From: Reichenbachiella sp.
Lineage (GTDB): Bacteria; Bacteroidota; Bacteroidia; Cytophagales; Cyclobacteriaceae
Direction of reading: 5' to 3'
Assembly (NCBI RefSeq): GCF_033344935.1
Contig: NZ_JAWPMM010000001.1
Coordinates: forward strand, 4,814,079-4,878,078
DNA: 64,000 bases
Shown: in pieces, positions 20,276 to 29,009 of the stretch
Numbering within the stretch: position 1 is the first letter of the stretch
Layout: each line of letters starts with the position of its first letter
Program-made: the position numbers and the translations under genes
Notes under the pieces: generated by a model
Told to the model about the DNA's origin: nothing
Seen by the model: only the letters and a program-made list of their open reading frames with translations
The model's database searches: none

Positions 20276-21796
20276 ATGAGTAAAGTCAAAGGATTAGCTG
20301 GAGACACCATATGGTATGGGTTAAGCAGCATCATTGGCCGCATGCTATCCTACTTATTGGTGCCTTTATACACTTCCGTTTTCCTGCCAGGAGAGTATGG
20401 AATTGTAACTGAGCTTTATGCTTATACGGCTTTTCTGTACCCCATTTTTACCTACGGGATAGAAACCGCCTATTTCAGATTTGCCAACAAGAATCCAAAA
20501 GAAGAGCCTGCACTTTTTAACCTGATCGTCACTATGATGATCCTGTCCAGTACTTTCTTCGCTGGTGTTTTATTTTATTTTGGTGCTGACTTAGCGATAG
20601 CCTTGGACTATCCAGGAAAAGAAATGGTGCTCTACTGGTTAGCTGCCGTGCTCGCCGTAGATGCCATCACCTCAGTTCCATTTGCACGATTACGTTTTCG
20701 CAAGCAAGCCAAGAAATTTGCTTTTATTCGGTTTTTCAACATTGCATTCGCTGTAGCACTAAACCTGTTTTTTCTGGTTTTCTGCCTCAAAATTTATGAA
20801 GGCCTTTGGCTAGTGGATTTGCAGGATTTCATGCTCGAGCACTACGATTTTGAGTTCAAAGCGAAATATGTTTTTCTATCTAACCTTATTTCTAACTCAC
20901 TCCTCATTCTATTATTAATTAAAGAATTTGATGGATTCAAACTCAGGTTTAATTGGAAAAAGCTTGCGCCCATCTTGCTCTATGCTTCTCCCTTGCTTTT
21001 TATGGGATTGGCAGGAGCAACCAACGAAATGCTTTCTCGTGCACTACTCAAAATTTGGCTGCCCGAGGGGTATTACCCTAATCAAACCAGTATAGCAGCA
21101 CTTGGTATTTTTGGCGCTTGCTATAAATTATCCGTATTCATGATGTTAGGGATTCAAGCCTTTAGGTATGCTGCAGAACCTTTCTTTTTCTCAAATGCAC
21201 AAAGCAAAGATTCACCAAAACTATTTGCTCATGTGATGACCGGCTTTGTCATTTTCTGCACATTGGTTTTTGTGGCTATTTCGCTCAACCTTGAAGTGAT
21301 TGGAATGGTCTTCTTTTCTAACCCAGCTTATCGTGAAGGCTTATATGTAGTCCCTATTTTGCTGCTGGCCTATTTGTTTAATGGCATTTATTATAATCTC
21401 TCCGTCTGGTATAAAGTCACGGATCGTACGGTCTACGGAGCAGGGATCACCATTTTGGGTGCCACGCTTACCATATTACTCAATTACTTGCTTATCCCAG
21501 TATTAGGCTATTTTGGTAGTTCGATCGTTACGTTAGTTTCTTATTTTTCTATGGCTTTGATAAGCTATCTGTTTGGTCAAAAATATTACCCTATCCCTTA
21601 CCAAGTTATCAAAATAGCAGTTTATCTGGTGTTAGCTTCTCTACTCATATTGGTTTTTTATCAAATCGATACAGACAACTGGGTAGCCAACTTTTTCATT
21701 AAAAATTTGGGTGTCTTGATTTTTATAGCGGGAACCTATTTAGCTGAGAGAAAACATCTTGCAGGCCGAGTAGTATTCGGGTTTAAATTTCCTTAA
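20276..21796 (+). CDS. Polysaccharide flippase (Wzx/MATE-like)
   Basis: A 506-residue integral membrane protein with about 14 hydrophobic helices. The N-terminus (KGLAGDTIWYGLSSIIGRML) has the pattern of oligosaccharide flippases of the MVF/PST superfamily, which move lipid-linked sugars across the inner membrane. The second half keeps the usual loop with NPAYREGLYVVPILLLAYLF. No glycosyltransferase genes flank it, so the substrate is unknown. It starts 37 bases after crotonase and ends about 120 bases before the TPR-led operon. Confidence 0.88.
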   Translation: MSKVKGLAGDTIWYGLSSIIGRMLSYLLVPLYTSVFLPGEYGIVTELYAYTAFLYPIFTYGIETAYFRFANKNPKEEPALFNLIVTMMILSSTFFAGVLFYFGADLAIALDYPGKEMVLYWLAAVLAVDAITSVPFARLRFRKQAKKFAFIRFFNIAFAVALNLFFLVFCLKIYEGLWLVDLQDFMLEHYDFEFKAKYVFLSNLISNSLLILLLIKEFDGFKLRFNWKKLAPILLYASPLLFMGLAGATNEMLSRALLKIWLPEGYYPNQTSIAALGIFGACYKLSVFMMLGIQAFRYAAEPFFFSNAQSKDSPKLFAHVMTGFVIFCTLVFVAISLNLEVIGMVFFSNPAYREGLYVVPILLLAYLFNGIYYNLSVWYKVTDRTVYGAGITILGATLTILLNYLLIPVLGYFGSSIVTLVSYFSMALISYLFGQKYYPIPYQVIKIAVYLVLASLLILVFYQIDTDNWVANFFIKNLGVLIFIAGTYLAERKHLAGRVVFGFKFP

Positions 21797-21865
21797 ATTA
21801 TTGAGTCATTTGGTACTAGTACAAATGAATGAATTGAAAATCAATAAGGTACAGCGGTTTTTCCT

Positions 21866-21873
21866 TAAATTTG
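21866..21873 (+). promoter_or_regulatory. -7 promoter box TAAATTTG for the TPR/DUF4292/EnvC operon
   Basis: TAAATTTG matches TAnnTTTG and lies 46 bases upstream of the preferred ATG at 21920. No convincing -33 element was found. Confidence 0.4.
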
Positions 21874-21919
21874 TGAATCCTACAAACTATGAAAGGTGGC
21901 TGATCGTTTGATCAATACT

Positions 21920-23665
21920 ATGATGACAATATTGCGGACTATATTCATTCTGACCCTGATACTTACTTGTGGTTATACTTCTTTTTCGCAAAAAAGGAAA
22001 AAGAAAAACAAGCCTCAGGTGAACATCGAAAAGGTTCAGTTTCTAACAGATGAGGAAAAAGCAGAAGTTGACCTCTACTTTTTAGAAGGAGAAAAGTATT
22101 TCCTTCTTCAGGACTTTTCAAAGGCAATGACTGCCTTTCATAAGGTACTACAACTAGACCCTAAAAATGCCGCCACCCACTATAAAATTGGTCAGATTTA
22201 TAGTGAAAACAATGATATAGATAAGGCATTGCCGCATGCCATATTTGCAAAAAACTACAACCCCAAAAACAAATATTATTACCTCTTGTTGGCTCATATC
22301 CAAACAAATCTTGAGGATTTTGTTGCGGTAGAGAAAACCTATACAGAAATGCTGGCAAATGTGCCTGATACGGAAAGCTACCTTTTTGAATTAGCTGCCA
22401 TTCAATTGTATCAAAAAGAGTATGAAGCCGCACTAGTCAGCTATCAAAAGGCCGAAGACCATTTTGGAGCCATGGAAGAAATCATCCTCCAAAAACAAAC
22501 GGTTTATTTGAAAATGAACCGTATGGATTTGGCCGTAGAAGAGGGAAAGCGACTCATGGACCTGTATCCAAATGAGCCCTCACATGCGCTTTCGCTAGCA
22601 CAAATGATGCTGTCCAATGACAAGTATGAAGAAGCTGAGGAATTTATCCTGTCTAAAATTGATCAATACCAAAACAACGAAAGACTATACATCTTCCTTT
22701 CGGAAGCTTATGGAAAGCAGAAAAAATACGCGAGAGCAATTAAAGTTTTAGAAGTTCCGTTTGCCAGCACTACGCTGGACTTAACCAGAAAGATTAGAAC
22801 AATGGCAGGCTACCTTGCCATGCTTCCCAATGAGGAGCTCAATGAGCCACTACTCAAATTATCCGAAAAGCTGGTAAAAACTCATCCAAACTCCTATCAG
22901 GCTTTGGCAATGACCGGTGACTTATATTACAATATCAACGATAGACCAAAAGGAAGGGAGTATTACCTGAAAGCCGTGGAGATAGATGGATCCAACTACA
23001 ACATATGGCAAAACATATTGTCTCTGGATCTCGAAATGGAAGATTACGATGCAGTGATCGAGCATTCCGAAAAAGCCATCGAGAATTTCCCTAATCAGGC
23101 CACACTTTACTACTTCGGAGGAACAGCCTATTTGATTAAAAAAGACTATGAAAATGCATTGAAGACGTTCAATGCAGGTAAGGCATACGCCGCCAGAGAT
23201 GCTCAAATGAAAAGTCTTTTTCATGGTCAGTTGGGTGATGCATATAATAGTATAGGTGATCATAGTAAATCAGACGAGGCCTATGAGATTGCCTTAGATG
23301 CAAAGCCAGACAACGATCATGTTTTAAATAATTATAGCTACTTCCTGTCCTTACGAAAGAAGGATCTGGACAAAGCTTTTAAAATGTCTTCAAAATTGGT
23401 TAGAGATTTTCCCGAAAATTCGACTTATCTTGACACTCATGCATGGGTGCTCTACATGATGGGGGACTTTGAAGGAGCAGAAAAAAACTTAAAGCAGGCC
23501 TTGTTGTATGAACCTAGCGCTACCATCATCGAGCATTATGGAGACGCTTTATTCAAATTAGGAAAAATAGACGAGGCCATCATACAATGGAAAACCGCTA
23601 GAGATATGGCGGAGGACACTACCACTTTGGACAAAAAAATAGCTGATAAACAACTTTATGAATAG
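21920..23665 (+). CDS. Tetratricopeptide repeat protein, exported
   Basis: A 581-residue protein from the ATG at 21920; a GTG at 21896 would add eight residues before a signal peptide. The signal sequence runs to about GYTSFSQ and is followed by a Lys-rich stretch. About a dozen TPR units cover the rest (for example AMTAFHKVLQLDPKNAATHY and AMTGDLYYNINDRP). It is a protein-interaction scaffold in the periplasm or at the outer membrane. It overlaps the downstream DUF4292 lipoprotein gene by 8 bases, and that gene overlaps an EnvC-like gene, so the three form one translationally coupled operon. Confidence 0.88.
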   Translation: MMTILRTIFILTLILTCGYTSFSQKRKKKNKPQVNIEKVQFLTDEEKAEVDLYFLEGEKYFLLQDFSKAMTAFHKVLQLDPKNAATHYKIGQIYSENNDIDKALPHAIFAKNYNPKNKYYYLLLAHIQTNLEDFVAVEKTYTEMLANVPDTESYLFELAAIQLYQKEYEAALVSYQKAEDHFGAMEEIILQKQTVYLKMNRMDLAVEEGKRLMDLYPNEPSHALSLAQMMLSNDKYEEAEEFILSKIDQYQNNERLYIFLSEAYGKQKKYARAIKVLEVPFASTTLDLTRKIRTMAGYLAMLPNEELNEPLLKLSEKLVKTHPNSYQALAMTGDLYYNINDRPKGREYYLKAVEIDGSNYNIWQNILSLDLEMEDYDAVIEHSEKAIENFPNQATLYYFGGTAYLIKKDYENALKTFNAGKAYAARDAQMKSLFHGQLGDAYNSIGDHSKSDEAYEIALDAKPDNDHVLNNYSYFLSLRKKDLDKAFKMSSKLVRDFPENSTYLDTHAWVLYMMGDFEGAEKNLKQALLYEPSATIIEHYGDALFKLGKIDEAIIQWKTARDMAEDTTTLDKKIADKQLYE

Positions 23666-24407
23666 ATTTATCCTATGCCTTGCAGGTTTGTTGATATTTT
23701 CAGCCTGTAGCAAAAAACTCGCCATCTTCTCTTCTAAATCATCTCAGCTCAATCTGAATAATTTGGAATATGACAACCTATCTTTAAAGTCTAAGATTAA
23801 ATACAAAGATGAAAATCGTGACCTCAAGGCCACCGCGAATATCAGAGTCAAAAGAGATAGTATCATTTGGTTTTCCCTTACCCCAGGACTTGGCATCGAG
23901 GCGGCTAGAGGAGTCGTTACGAAGGATTCTATTATCATATTAGACAAAATACACAAGGAGTATCAAGTATTGAAGGTTTCGGATCTGTCTGAAAAATATC
24001 ACTTCGATTTTGATCTCAAGTTGATCGAGTCCATCATTATAGGCAATTTAATCTGGCCAATCACAGATGATGATGATATACAAAAAGAGGATGGATACTT
24101 CAAAATTCAAAAATCTGATGGTGACCTGACCGTTATGAATTATATAGGAGCCAACTCCATGAAATTGGAAAAACTCCAAGCGGTCAGCGATACCAGTAAA
24201 AATGCACTGAATATTCATTACACTGAGTTCTTGAAGGAAGAGGGTAAAATTCTTCCGTCAGAAATCAATATGCAGATCAATTATCGCTCGAAAAGAAACA
24301 AAGCAAAAAAAGTTTCAAAGGTTCAAATCAGACATTCAAAGATCAATATCAACAAAGAAGATCTGAATTTCTCATTTAGCATTCCTGACAAGTATGAACC
24401 AATGTAA
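23658..24407 (+). CDS. DUF4292 lipoprotein
   Basis: A 249-residue protein with a lipobox (LIFSAC, acylated Cys17). The body is beta-rich with the DUF4292 pattern, including ANIRVKRDSIIWFSLTPG near residues 58-75, reminiscent of LolA/LolB-type lipoprotein-binding folds. The lipid anchor suggests the outer-membrane inner face. It overlaps the TPR gene before it (8 bases) and the EnvC-like gene after it (14 bases). A role in outer-membrane assembly or cell-wall division is inferred only from fold and operon. Confidence 0.85.
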   Translation: MNRFILCLAGLLIFSACSKKLAIFSSKSSQLNLNNLEYDNLSLKSKIKYKDENRDLKATANIRVKRDSIIWFSLTPGLGIEAARGVVTKDSIIILDKIHKEYQVLKVSDLSEKYHFDFDLKLIESIIIGNLIWPITDDDDIQKEDGYFKIQKSDGDLTVMNYIGANSMKLEKLQAVSDTSKNALNIHYTEFLKEEGKILPSEINMQINYRSKRNKAKKVSKVQIRHSKININKEDLNFSFSIPDKYEPM

Positions 24408-25602
24408 TGTATTTACATGGTTGTTTTTGATTGCAACCTTTCTCATCCTTCCTGAAGGTTTTGCCCAGAAAAGTAAATCTCAAATTGAAAAAGAGAAGAA
24501 AGAAAGTCTGGCCAAAATTTCTGAGGTACAGAAGATTCTAAAAGAAACTGAAACAGAAAAAAAGGCCTCAATAGGACAATTACAGGCCCTCAACAAGCAA
24601 ATTGAAGCCAGGCGATCATTGATTTCTTCTCTTACTCAGGAGATAGATTTGATTAGTGGAGAGATCTCAGATCTATCCATAGTGGTGAACGCCTTGCAAT
24701 CAGATTTGGAACATCTGAAGCAGGAATACGGACAGATGATCTATGACGCCTACAAGGCAAATCAAGGATATAGCAAACTCACTTTCTTGTTTTCTGCACA
24801 AACCTTCAACCAATTATTTCTTAGATTAAAATACTTAGAACAATACACCAAAGCGCGTGAAGTACAAGTCGAACAAATTGAAAAAGTGAGAGATGCGCTG
24901 AATCAGCAAATGGGCGTATTAGTAGTAAAAAAAGAAGAACAAGATGCCCTACTCAAAACCAAAATAAAAGAGAATCAAAGTCTACTCGCTTTGAAATCCA
25001 AGCAAAACAAGGTGGTTCAGGAATTGAGTAAAAGAGAAAAAGAATTAAAGGCAGAGGTCGCTGAAACTAAGAAAGCCGTTAAACGACTGGACGATTTGTT
25101 AGCCAAAATCATTAAAGCGGAAATTGAAAAATCTAATGCTGATAAAAATGCCAATACCATTAATCTCACCGCTGAGATGGCCAAAATCTCTACTGCCTTT
25201 GAAGGAAAAAGGAATCGACTTCCATGGCCTGTTCAATCGGGATTTGTGTCAGAAAAATTCGGCAAACATCCCCATCCGGTACTAAAGAATATATGGGTAG
25301 AAAATCAGGGCGTCGACATTCAGACCCAGAAAAATGCTCAAGTGAAAACTGTTTTTCAGGGAAAAGTAGCAACCACGGCATTTGTCCCAGGTATGAACCG
25401 GGTAGTTATTGTGCAACACGGAGATTATTATACCCTATATGCTAAATTGAAAAGCGTAAATGTTAAAAAGGGTCAGATTCTCCAGGCCAATGAAAGCGTC
25501 GGGGAGGTATATACCGATTCTGATGGTATTTCCGAATTACAATTTCAAGTCTGGAAAAACAATGTAAAAATGGATCCTGAAAAATGGTTGGCTAACAAAT
25601 AA
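24394..25602 (+). CDS. EnvC-like murein hydrolase activator with degenerate LytM domain
   Basis: A 402-residue protein: a signal peptide ending GFAQ, a long coiled coil (about 25-265) and a C-terminal LytM/peptidase M23 domain (about 280-400). The zinc ligands are mostly lost. The usual H-x-G-x-D segment reads ENQGVDI, the Y-A-H segment reads LYAKL, and the HLHFE segment reads ELQFQ. As in EnvC and NlpD, the domain is therefore expected to activate an amidase rather than cleave peptidoglycan itself. It is the last gene of the TPR-DUF4292-EnvC operon. Confidence 0.9.
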   Translation: MNQCNVFTWLFLIATFLILPEGFAQKSKSQIEKEKKESLAKISEVQKILKETETEKKASIGQLQALNKQIEARRSLISSLTQEIDLISGEISDLSIVVNALQSDLEHLKQEYGQMIYDAYKANQGYSKLTFLFSAQTFNQLFLRLKYLEQYTKAREVQVEQIEKVRDALNQQMGVLVVKKEEQDALLKTKIKENQSLLALKSKQNKVVQELSKREKELKAEVAETKKAVKRLDDLLAKIIKAEIEKSNADKNANTINLTAEMAKISTAFEGKRNRLPWPVQSGFVSEKFGKHPHPVLKNIWVENQGVDIQTQKNAQVKTVFQGKVATTAFVPGMNRVVIVQHGDYYTLYAKLKSVNVKKGQILQANESVGEVYTDSDGISELQFQVWKNNVKMDPEKWLANK

Positions 25603-25741
25603 AGCCTTGTTAACCTCAATGTCAAATTCATAAATTCGCAATAAACTGACGTTTCGTTGAATGAAATTCAATGTTTTAACTATTCAATTGAAAATTGAGT
25701 CCTTTTTTATCAATAAATTTCAATGGGCTATATAGTAAAAC

Positions 25742-25749
25742 TATATTTG
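25742..25749 (+). promoter_or_regulatory. -7 promoter box TATATTTG for gpmI
   Basis: TATATTTG ends only 4 bases before the gpmI ATG at 25754, so the transcript is probably leaderless or nearly so. Confidence 0.5.
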
Positions 25750-25753
25750 CGCT

Positions 25754-27274
25754 ATGGATAAAAAGGTAATACTAATGATTTTGGATGGGTGGGGAATCGG
25801 CACCAATCCAGAAGTATCTGCAATCAAAGCAGCAAAAACTCCCTTCGTAGATTCTTGCTACACAAAATATGCACATAGCAAATTAGAAGCCTCTGGTTTA
25901 GCCGTGGGTCTTCCTGAAGGCCAAATGGGAAACTCAGAAGTAGGCCATATGAACATCGGTGCCGGCCGAGTGGTGTACCAGGATTTAGTGAAACTGAACC
26001 TAGCAGCAGAAGACGGCTCGTTAGCCAAAAATGAAACGCTCCTCGAAGCCTTCGATTATGCAAAAGCCAACGGCAAAACCGTTCATTTCATAGGACTGGT
26101 TTCTGACGGAGGAATCCATTCGCATGTCAATCACTTAAAAGCACTTTGCGATGGAGCTGCCGCTAATGGATTAGAAGATGTATTGATTCATGCATTCACC
26201 GATGGTAGAGATACCGACCCCAAGAGCGGCATCAATTACCTGACCGACCTTCAAAATCATTTGGATAAAACCACTGGGAAGATTGCTTCTGTCACTGGTC
26301 GCTACTACGCCATGGATAGAGACAAAAGATGGGAACGTGTAAAATTGGCCTACGATGCCATGGTGAATGGTGAAGGATCTAAAACAACCGATGTTTTGGA
26401 TGCTGTGAAAAAATCATACGCTGAAAATGTGACCGATGAGTTTATAATGCCAATCGTCCAGACAGACGAAGCAGGTCAGCCATTAGGGACTATCCAAGAA
26501 GACGATGTAGTGGTGTGTTTCAACTTTAGAACTGACAGAGGTAGACAAATCACAGAAGCCTTGACTCAAGTGGACTTCCCTGATCAGGGAATGAAAAAAC
26601 TGTCTTTAAAATATCTAACCATGACCAATTATGATGGCACTTTCAAAGATGTGTCAGTCATGTACGACAAAGACAACCTCAGCAATACGTTGGGTGAGGT
26701 GCTAGAGTCTGCAGGTAAAAAGCAAATTAGAATTGCAGAGACTGAAAAATATCCTCACGTGACCTTCTTCTTTTCTGGCGGAAGAGAAAAGGAATTCGAA
26801 GGAGAGAAAAGATTGCTTTGCCCATCTCCAAAAGTAGCTACCTACGATTTGCAACCAGAAATGAGTGCTGGTGATATTCGGGATGCAATCATCCCCGAAC
26901 TGCAGAAGGGTGAAGTAGATTTTGTTTGTTTGAATTTTGCTAACCCCGATATGGTAGGGCACACCGGAGTATTCGAAGCGGCAGTAAAAGCTTGTGAAAC
27001 CGTAGATCACTGTGCACAATCTGTAGTAGAAGCTGCTATTGCCAATGGATACACGCCTATCATTATCGCAGACCATGGCAACTCTGACATCATGATGAAC
27101 CCTGACGGTTCTCCGAACACAGCACATACTACCAACTTGGTGCCTTGTATCTTCGCTGATGAAGATATCAAAGAGCCTGTGAAAGATGGAAAACTAGGGG
27201 ATTTAGCACCGACCATTCTTACTTTGATGGGAGTAGAAGTGCCAGAAGAAATGACTGGAAATATCTTGGTCTAA
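25754..27274 (+). CDS. gpmI: 2,3-bisphosphoglycerate-independent phosphoglycerate mutase
   Basis: A 506-residue alkaline-phosphatase-superfamily enzyme that interconverts 3- and 2-phosphoglycerate in glycolysis. The metal-binding DGWG is at residues 11-14, the phosphorylated serine is Ser61 in GNSEVGHMNIGAGR, and the HAFTDGRDT motif and the C-terminal IIADHGNSD and NTAHT motifs are intact. Length is normal for GpmI. The gene stands alone behind a -7 box and is followed by tRNA-Ala. Confidence 0.97.
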   Translation: MDKKVILMILDGWGIGTNPEVSAIKAAKTPFVDSCYTKYAHSKLEASGLAVGLPEGQMGNSEVGHMNIGAGRVVYQDLVKLNLAAEDGSLAKNETLLEAFDYAKANGKTVHFIGLVSDGGIHSHVNHLKALCDGAAANGLEDVLIHAFTDGRDTDPKSGINYLTDLQNHLDKTTGKIASVTGRYYAMDRDKRWERVKLAYDAMVNGEGSKTTDVLDAVKKSYAENVTDEFIMPIVQTDEAGQPLGTIQEDDVVVCFNFRTDRGRQITEALTQVDFPDQGMKKLSLKYLTMTNYDGTFKDVSVMYDKDNLSNTLGEVLESAGKKQIRIAETEKYPHVTFFFSGGREKEFEGEKRLLCPSPKVATYDLQPEMSAGDIRDAIIPELQKGEVDFVCLNFANPDMVGHTGVFEAAVKACETVDHCAQSVVEAAIANGYTPIIIADHGNSDIMMNPDGSPNTAHTTNLVPCIFADEDIKEPVKDGKLGDLAPTILTLMGVEVPEEMTGNILV

Positions 27275-27327
27275 AGTTATTCTTATAGCGTAGGGTTTAA
27301 ACACTGCGCTATAATCAAAAATAAATA

Positions 27328-27335
27328 TATATTTG
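27328..27335 (+). promoter_or_regulatory. -7 promoter box TATATTTG for tRNA-Ala
   Basis: TATATTTG lies 15 bases upstream of the tRNA 5' end, consistent with transcription starting just before the mature end. Confidence 0.5.
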
Positions 27336-27350
27336 CCAGCCTAATAAGTT

Positions 27351-27424
27351 GGGGCATTAGCTCAGCTGGCTAGAGCGCTACGCTGGCAGCGTAGAGGTCA
27401 TCGGTTCGACTCCGATATGCTCCA
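27351..27424 (+). tRNA. tRNA-Ala (anticodon GGC)
   Basis: A full cloverleaf folds over 74 bases: acceptor stem GGGGCAT/ATGCTCC with the alanine-identity G3-U70 wobble pair, D stem GCTC/GAGC, anticodon stem CTACG/CGTAG with loop CTGGCAG giving anticodon GGC, and T stem ATCGG/CCGAT with loop TTCGACT. The discriminator base is A at 27424. The following bases are CA, so CCA is not encoded here. The 3' end (27411-27425) is repeated at 29236-29250, which marks this gene as the integration target of a small element. Confidence 0.96.
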
Positions 27425-27425
27425 C
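27411..27425 (+). repeat. att direct repeat, tRNA-proximal copy
   Basis: TCCGATATGCTCCAC covers the 3' side of the T stem, the acceptor strand, the discriminator and one further base of tRNA-Ala. It is identical to 29236-29250. Confidence 0.85.
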
Positions 27426-27431
27426 ATAATT

Positions 27432-27463
27432 AGCCATTTGATTGATTTCAGATGGCTTTTTTT
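27432..27463 (+). terminator. Terminator downstream of tRNA-Ala (island-borne)
   Basis: AGCCAT (27432-27437) pairs with ATGGCT (27452-27457), with a further TGA/TCA extension inside the loop, followed by a T run at 27457-27463. It lies inside the inserted element and replaces the ancestral tRNA terminator now stranded at 29253-29281. Confidence 0.65.
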
Positions 27464-27516
27464 GTTTTTTGGGGTCACATATTTATTCGCAATTGTTAAA
27501 TTAGCCTAGTGCTGAA

Positions 27517-28017
27517 TTAAGCAATTTTCTTTTTTCCCGTCTTAAAATACTGTGAACTGTAATTAACAAGTTCAATACAGTCAATCTGAATTGGCTCAAA
27601 CTCTTCCGAATACTCCTTATGAATAAAAGACATGATCTTGTCAAGGTTTTTTATTGCTTTAGCAAAGTGCTTATCATAAGTGAAAAATGCAATTTCGTCT
27701 TGATTTGCGGCCTTATCATGACATAAGTATCTAGCCCTCCGTGCAAGTTGTTGCAATTTGATAAACGCTTTATAAGTTTCCTCATCAACTTTACTAAGTG
27801 AAACTTGTCGCTCTGGATTGAGTGCATTCTTAACATCGTTATGAGACCGATAATGCATATTTGCTTTAGACGCAATATGTGCGTTAACCAAATGTACAGC
27901 CACATAAAATGAAATTGTTACTTGCCAATCCCAAAACTTTTTCCCAGAGTCATTAACCTGACTTAAAAAATCTAGATTGTTCTTTGCTTGCTTGATGTGT
28001 TCGGGAAAATCTGCCAA
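27517..28017 (-). CDS. HEPN-like domain protein, putative toxin/effector
   Basis: A 166-residue, all-helical protein. The helix FYVAVHLVNAHIA (residues about 37-49) followed by MHYRSHNDV and the segment LARRARYLCHD (91-101) give an Arg94-x5-His100 motif, within the Rx4-6H signature of HEPN ribonucleases. This suggests an RNA-cleaving or RNA-binding effector of a toxin-antitoxin or defence cassette, but the family match is by pattern only. The gene lies 24 bases downstream of an unknown partner gene, inside the tRNA-Ala island. The product ends in a basic GKKKIA tail. Confidence 0.7.
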   Translation of the reverse strand: MADFPEHIKQAKNNLDFLSQVNDSGKKFWDWQVTISFYVAVHLVNAHIASKANMHYRSHNDVKNALNPERQVSLSKVDEETYKAFIKLQQLARRARYLCHDKAANQDEIAFFTYDKHFAKAIKNLDKIMSFIHKEYSEEFEPIQIDCIELVNYSSQYFKTGKKKIA

Positions 28018-28041
28018 ATCAACTAGAGTTGTTGTCTAGAA

Positions 28042-28509
28042 TTAAAGAACACTTATGTAATGTGGAGGAACCGGAATCCCGTCACTTTTCTCAAGTATAG
28101 TAGTAGAAATGTGAAACCCATATTCCAAAAATTCTGCATTCACTTTGGCCTCAGACATTATCAAATTATCCTCTGTAACTTCGTCATCATCATTAATTTC
28201 TGCCCATACTAGTATGCTTGAATTTCCCAATTCTAAGGCCAATTTTGAAATACTAACATTTCTGCTATTAATTTCTTTAATGTATGACTTAACTAACGCC
28301 TGCACAAAGGCATGACTTGATTTCTCCCTTACTTCTGCCAATACAGTAATATGATTTCCTTCTACGAGGTTTTGATAAAATGCTTCCTTATCTGGATCAG
28401 CTGTCCCAGAGTCTAGCATTAATTTATCCACTTTGACACCTTGAATAAATTCTTCAAACCAGACATCCCTTTTGCTTGAATTAATCTGATTTTCTTGCTG
28501 AATTGTCAT
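28042..28509 (-). CDS. Hypothetical protein, partner of the HEPN-like gene
   Basis: A 155-residue protein, first gene of the minus-strand pair. The N-terminus is charged. The C-terminal half has alternating predicted strands and helices with the acidic stretch WAEINDDDEVTEDN (about residues 102-115), AEAKVNAEFLEYGF-like helix content (about 120-132) and a conserved-looking EKSDGIPVPPHY end. A nucleotidyltransferase-like antitoxin fold is conceivable because HEPN proteins often pair with MNT proteins, but the canonical GS...D-x-D catalytic motif is not seen. No function can be assigned. Confidence 0.65.
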   Translation of the reverse strand: MTIQQENQINSSKRDVWFEEFIQGVKVDKLMLDSGTADPDKEAFYQNLVEGNHITVLAEVREKSSHAFVQALVKSYIKEINSRNVSISKLALELGNSSILVWAEINDDDEVTEDNLIMSEAKVNAEFLEYGFHISTTILEKSDGIPVPPHYISVL

Positions 28510-29009
28510 ATTGACTTTCTAATTATTTGAATATTATCAACGAAATGATTCGCGAAATTGATTGAAATTTCCTTAACAATAAATTTTTTAGCCACTTTTT
28601 GAATAAAATTAACCGTCAGATGTAAAAAAAGCAAATTCCATTCCTAACACCCTCGATTGTTTATCAATATACTAAATTTATCTTAATCACATAATAAACA
28701 ACTACTTGAGAACATTTTTATTATACCGTAATCCTTTTATTATGCTCCTATGACTCCAAAACAAATGAAACATCCATTTGCAATAAAGGTTGAGAAATTA
28801 ACAAGAAACGTGCCTCTAACATAGATATAACACATGGCTCTATCACACAATTCTGCATTGATATTCTGACGTTTTTGATTATAAGGTGAATTGAACCATA
28901 ATATTCGATGTCTAATGCAAACGCAAAGATTTTTTTCCATCAAGAATTTGTACCTAGCAGTGTTTCATAGTCCTGCGATCATTTCCTTTTAGGAAATAGC
29001 ACCTTAACT
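28510..29009. other. AT-rich intergenic stretch of the island, no supported gene
   Basis: About 500 bases with many A/T runs. The only sizeable frame (28740-28943, minus) has an unusual Cys/Phe-rich composition and no support. A short hairpin ATTTCC/GGAAAT lies at 28981-28997 without a T tract. The stretch may hold decayed cargo or a non-coding element. Confidence 0.5.

Noticed and set aside
27284..27313. Hairpin TATAGCG/CGCTATA after gpmI
   Set aside because: No T run follows and the sequence leads straight into the tRNA promoter; it may be structural but a terminator call is not supported.
28740..28943. 67-codon minus-strand frame in the island, rich in Cys and Phe
   Set aside because: Composition is unlike neighbouring genes and no motif or promoter supports it. 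An attC-like reading of the underlying DNA (TGTTATA...GTTAGAGGC) was considered but core sites do not match the RYYYAAC/GTTRRRY pattern.
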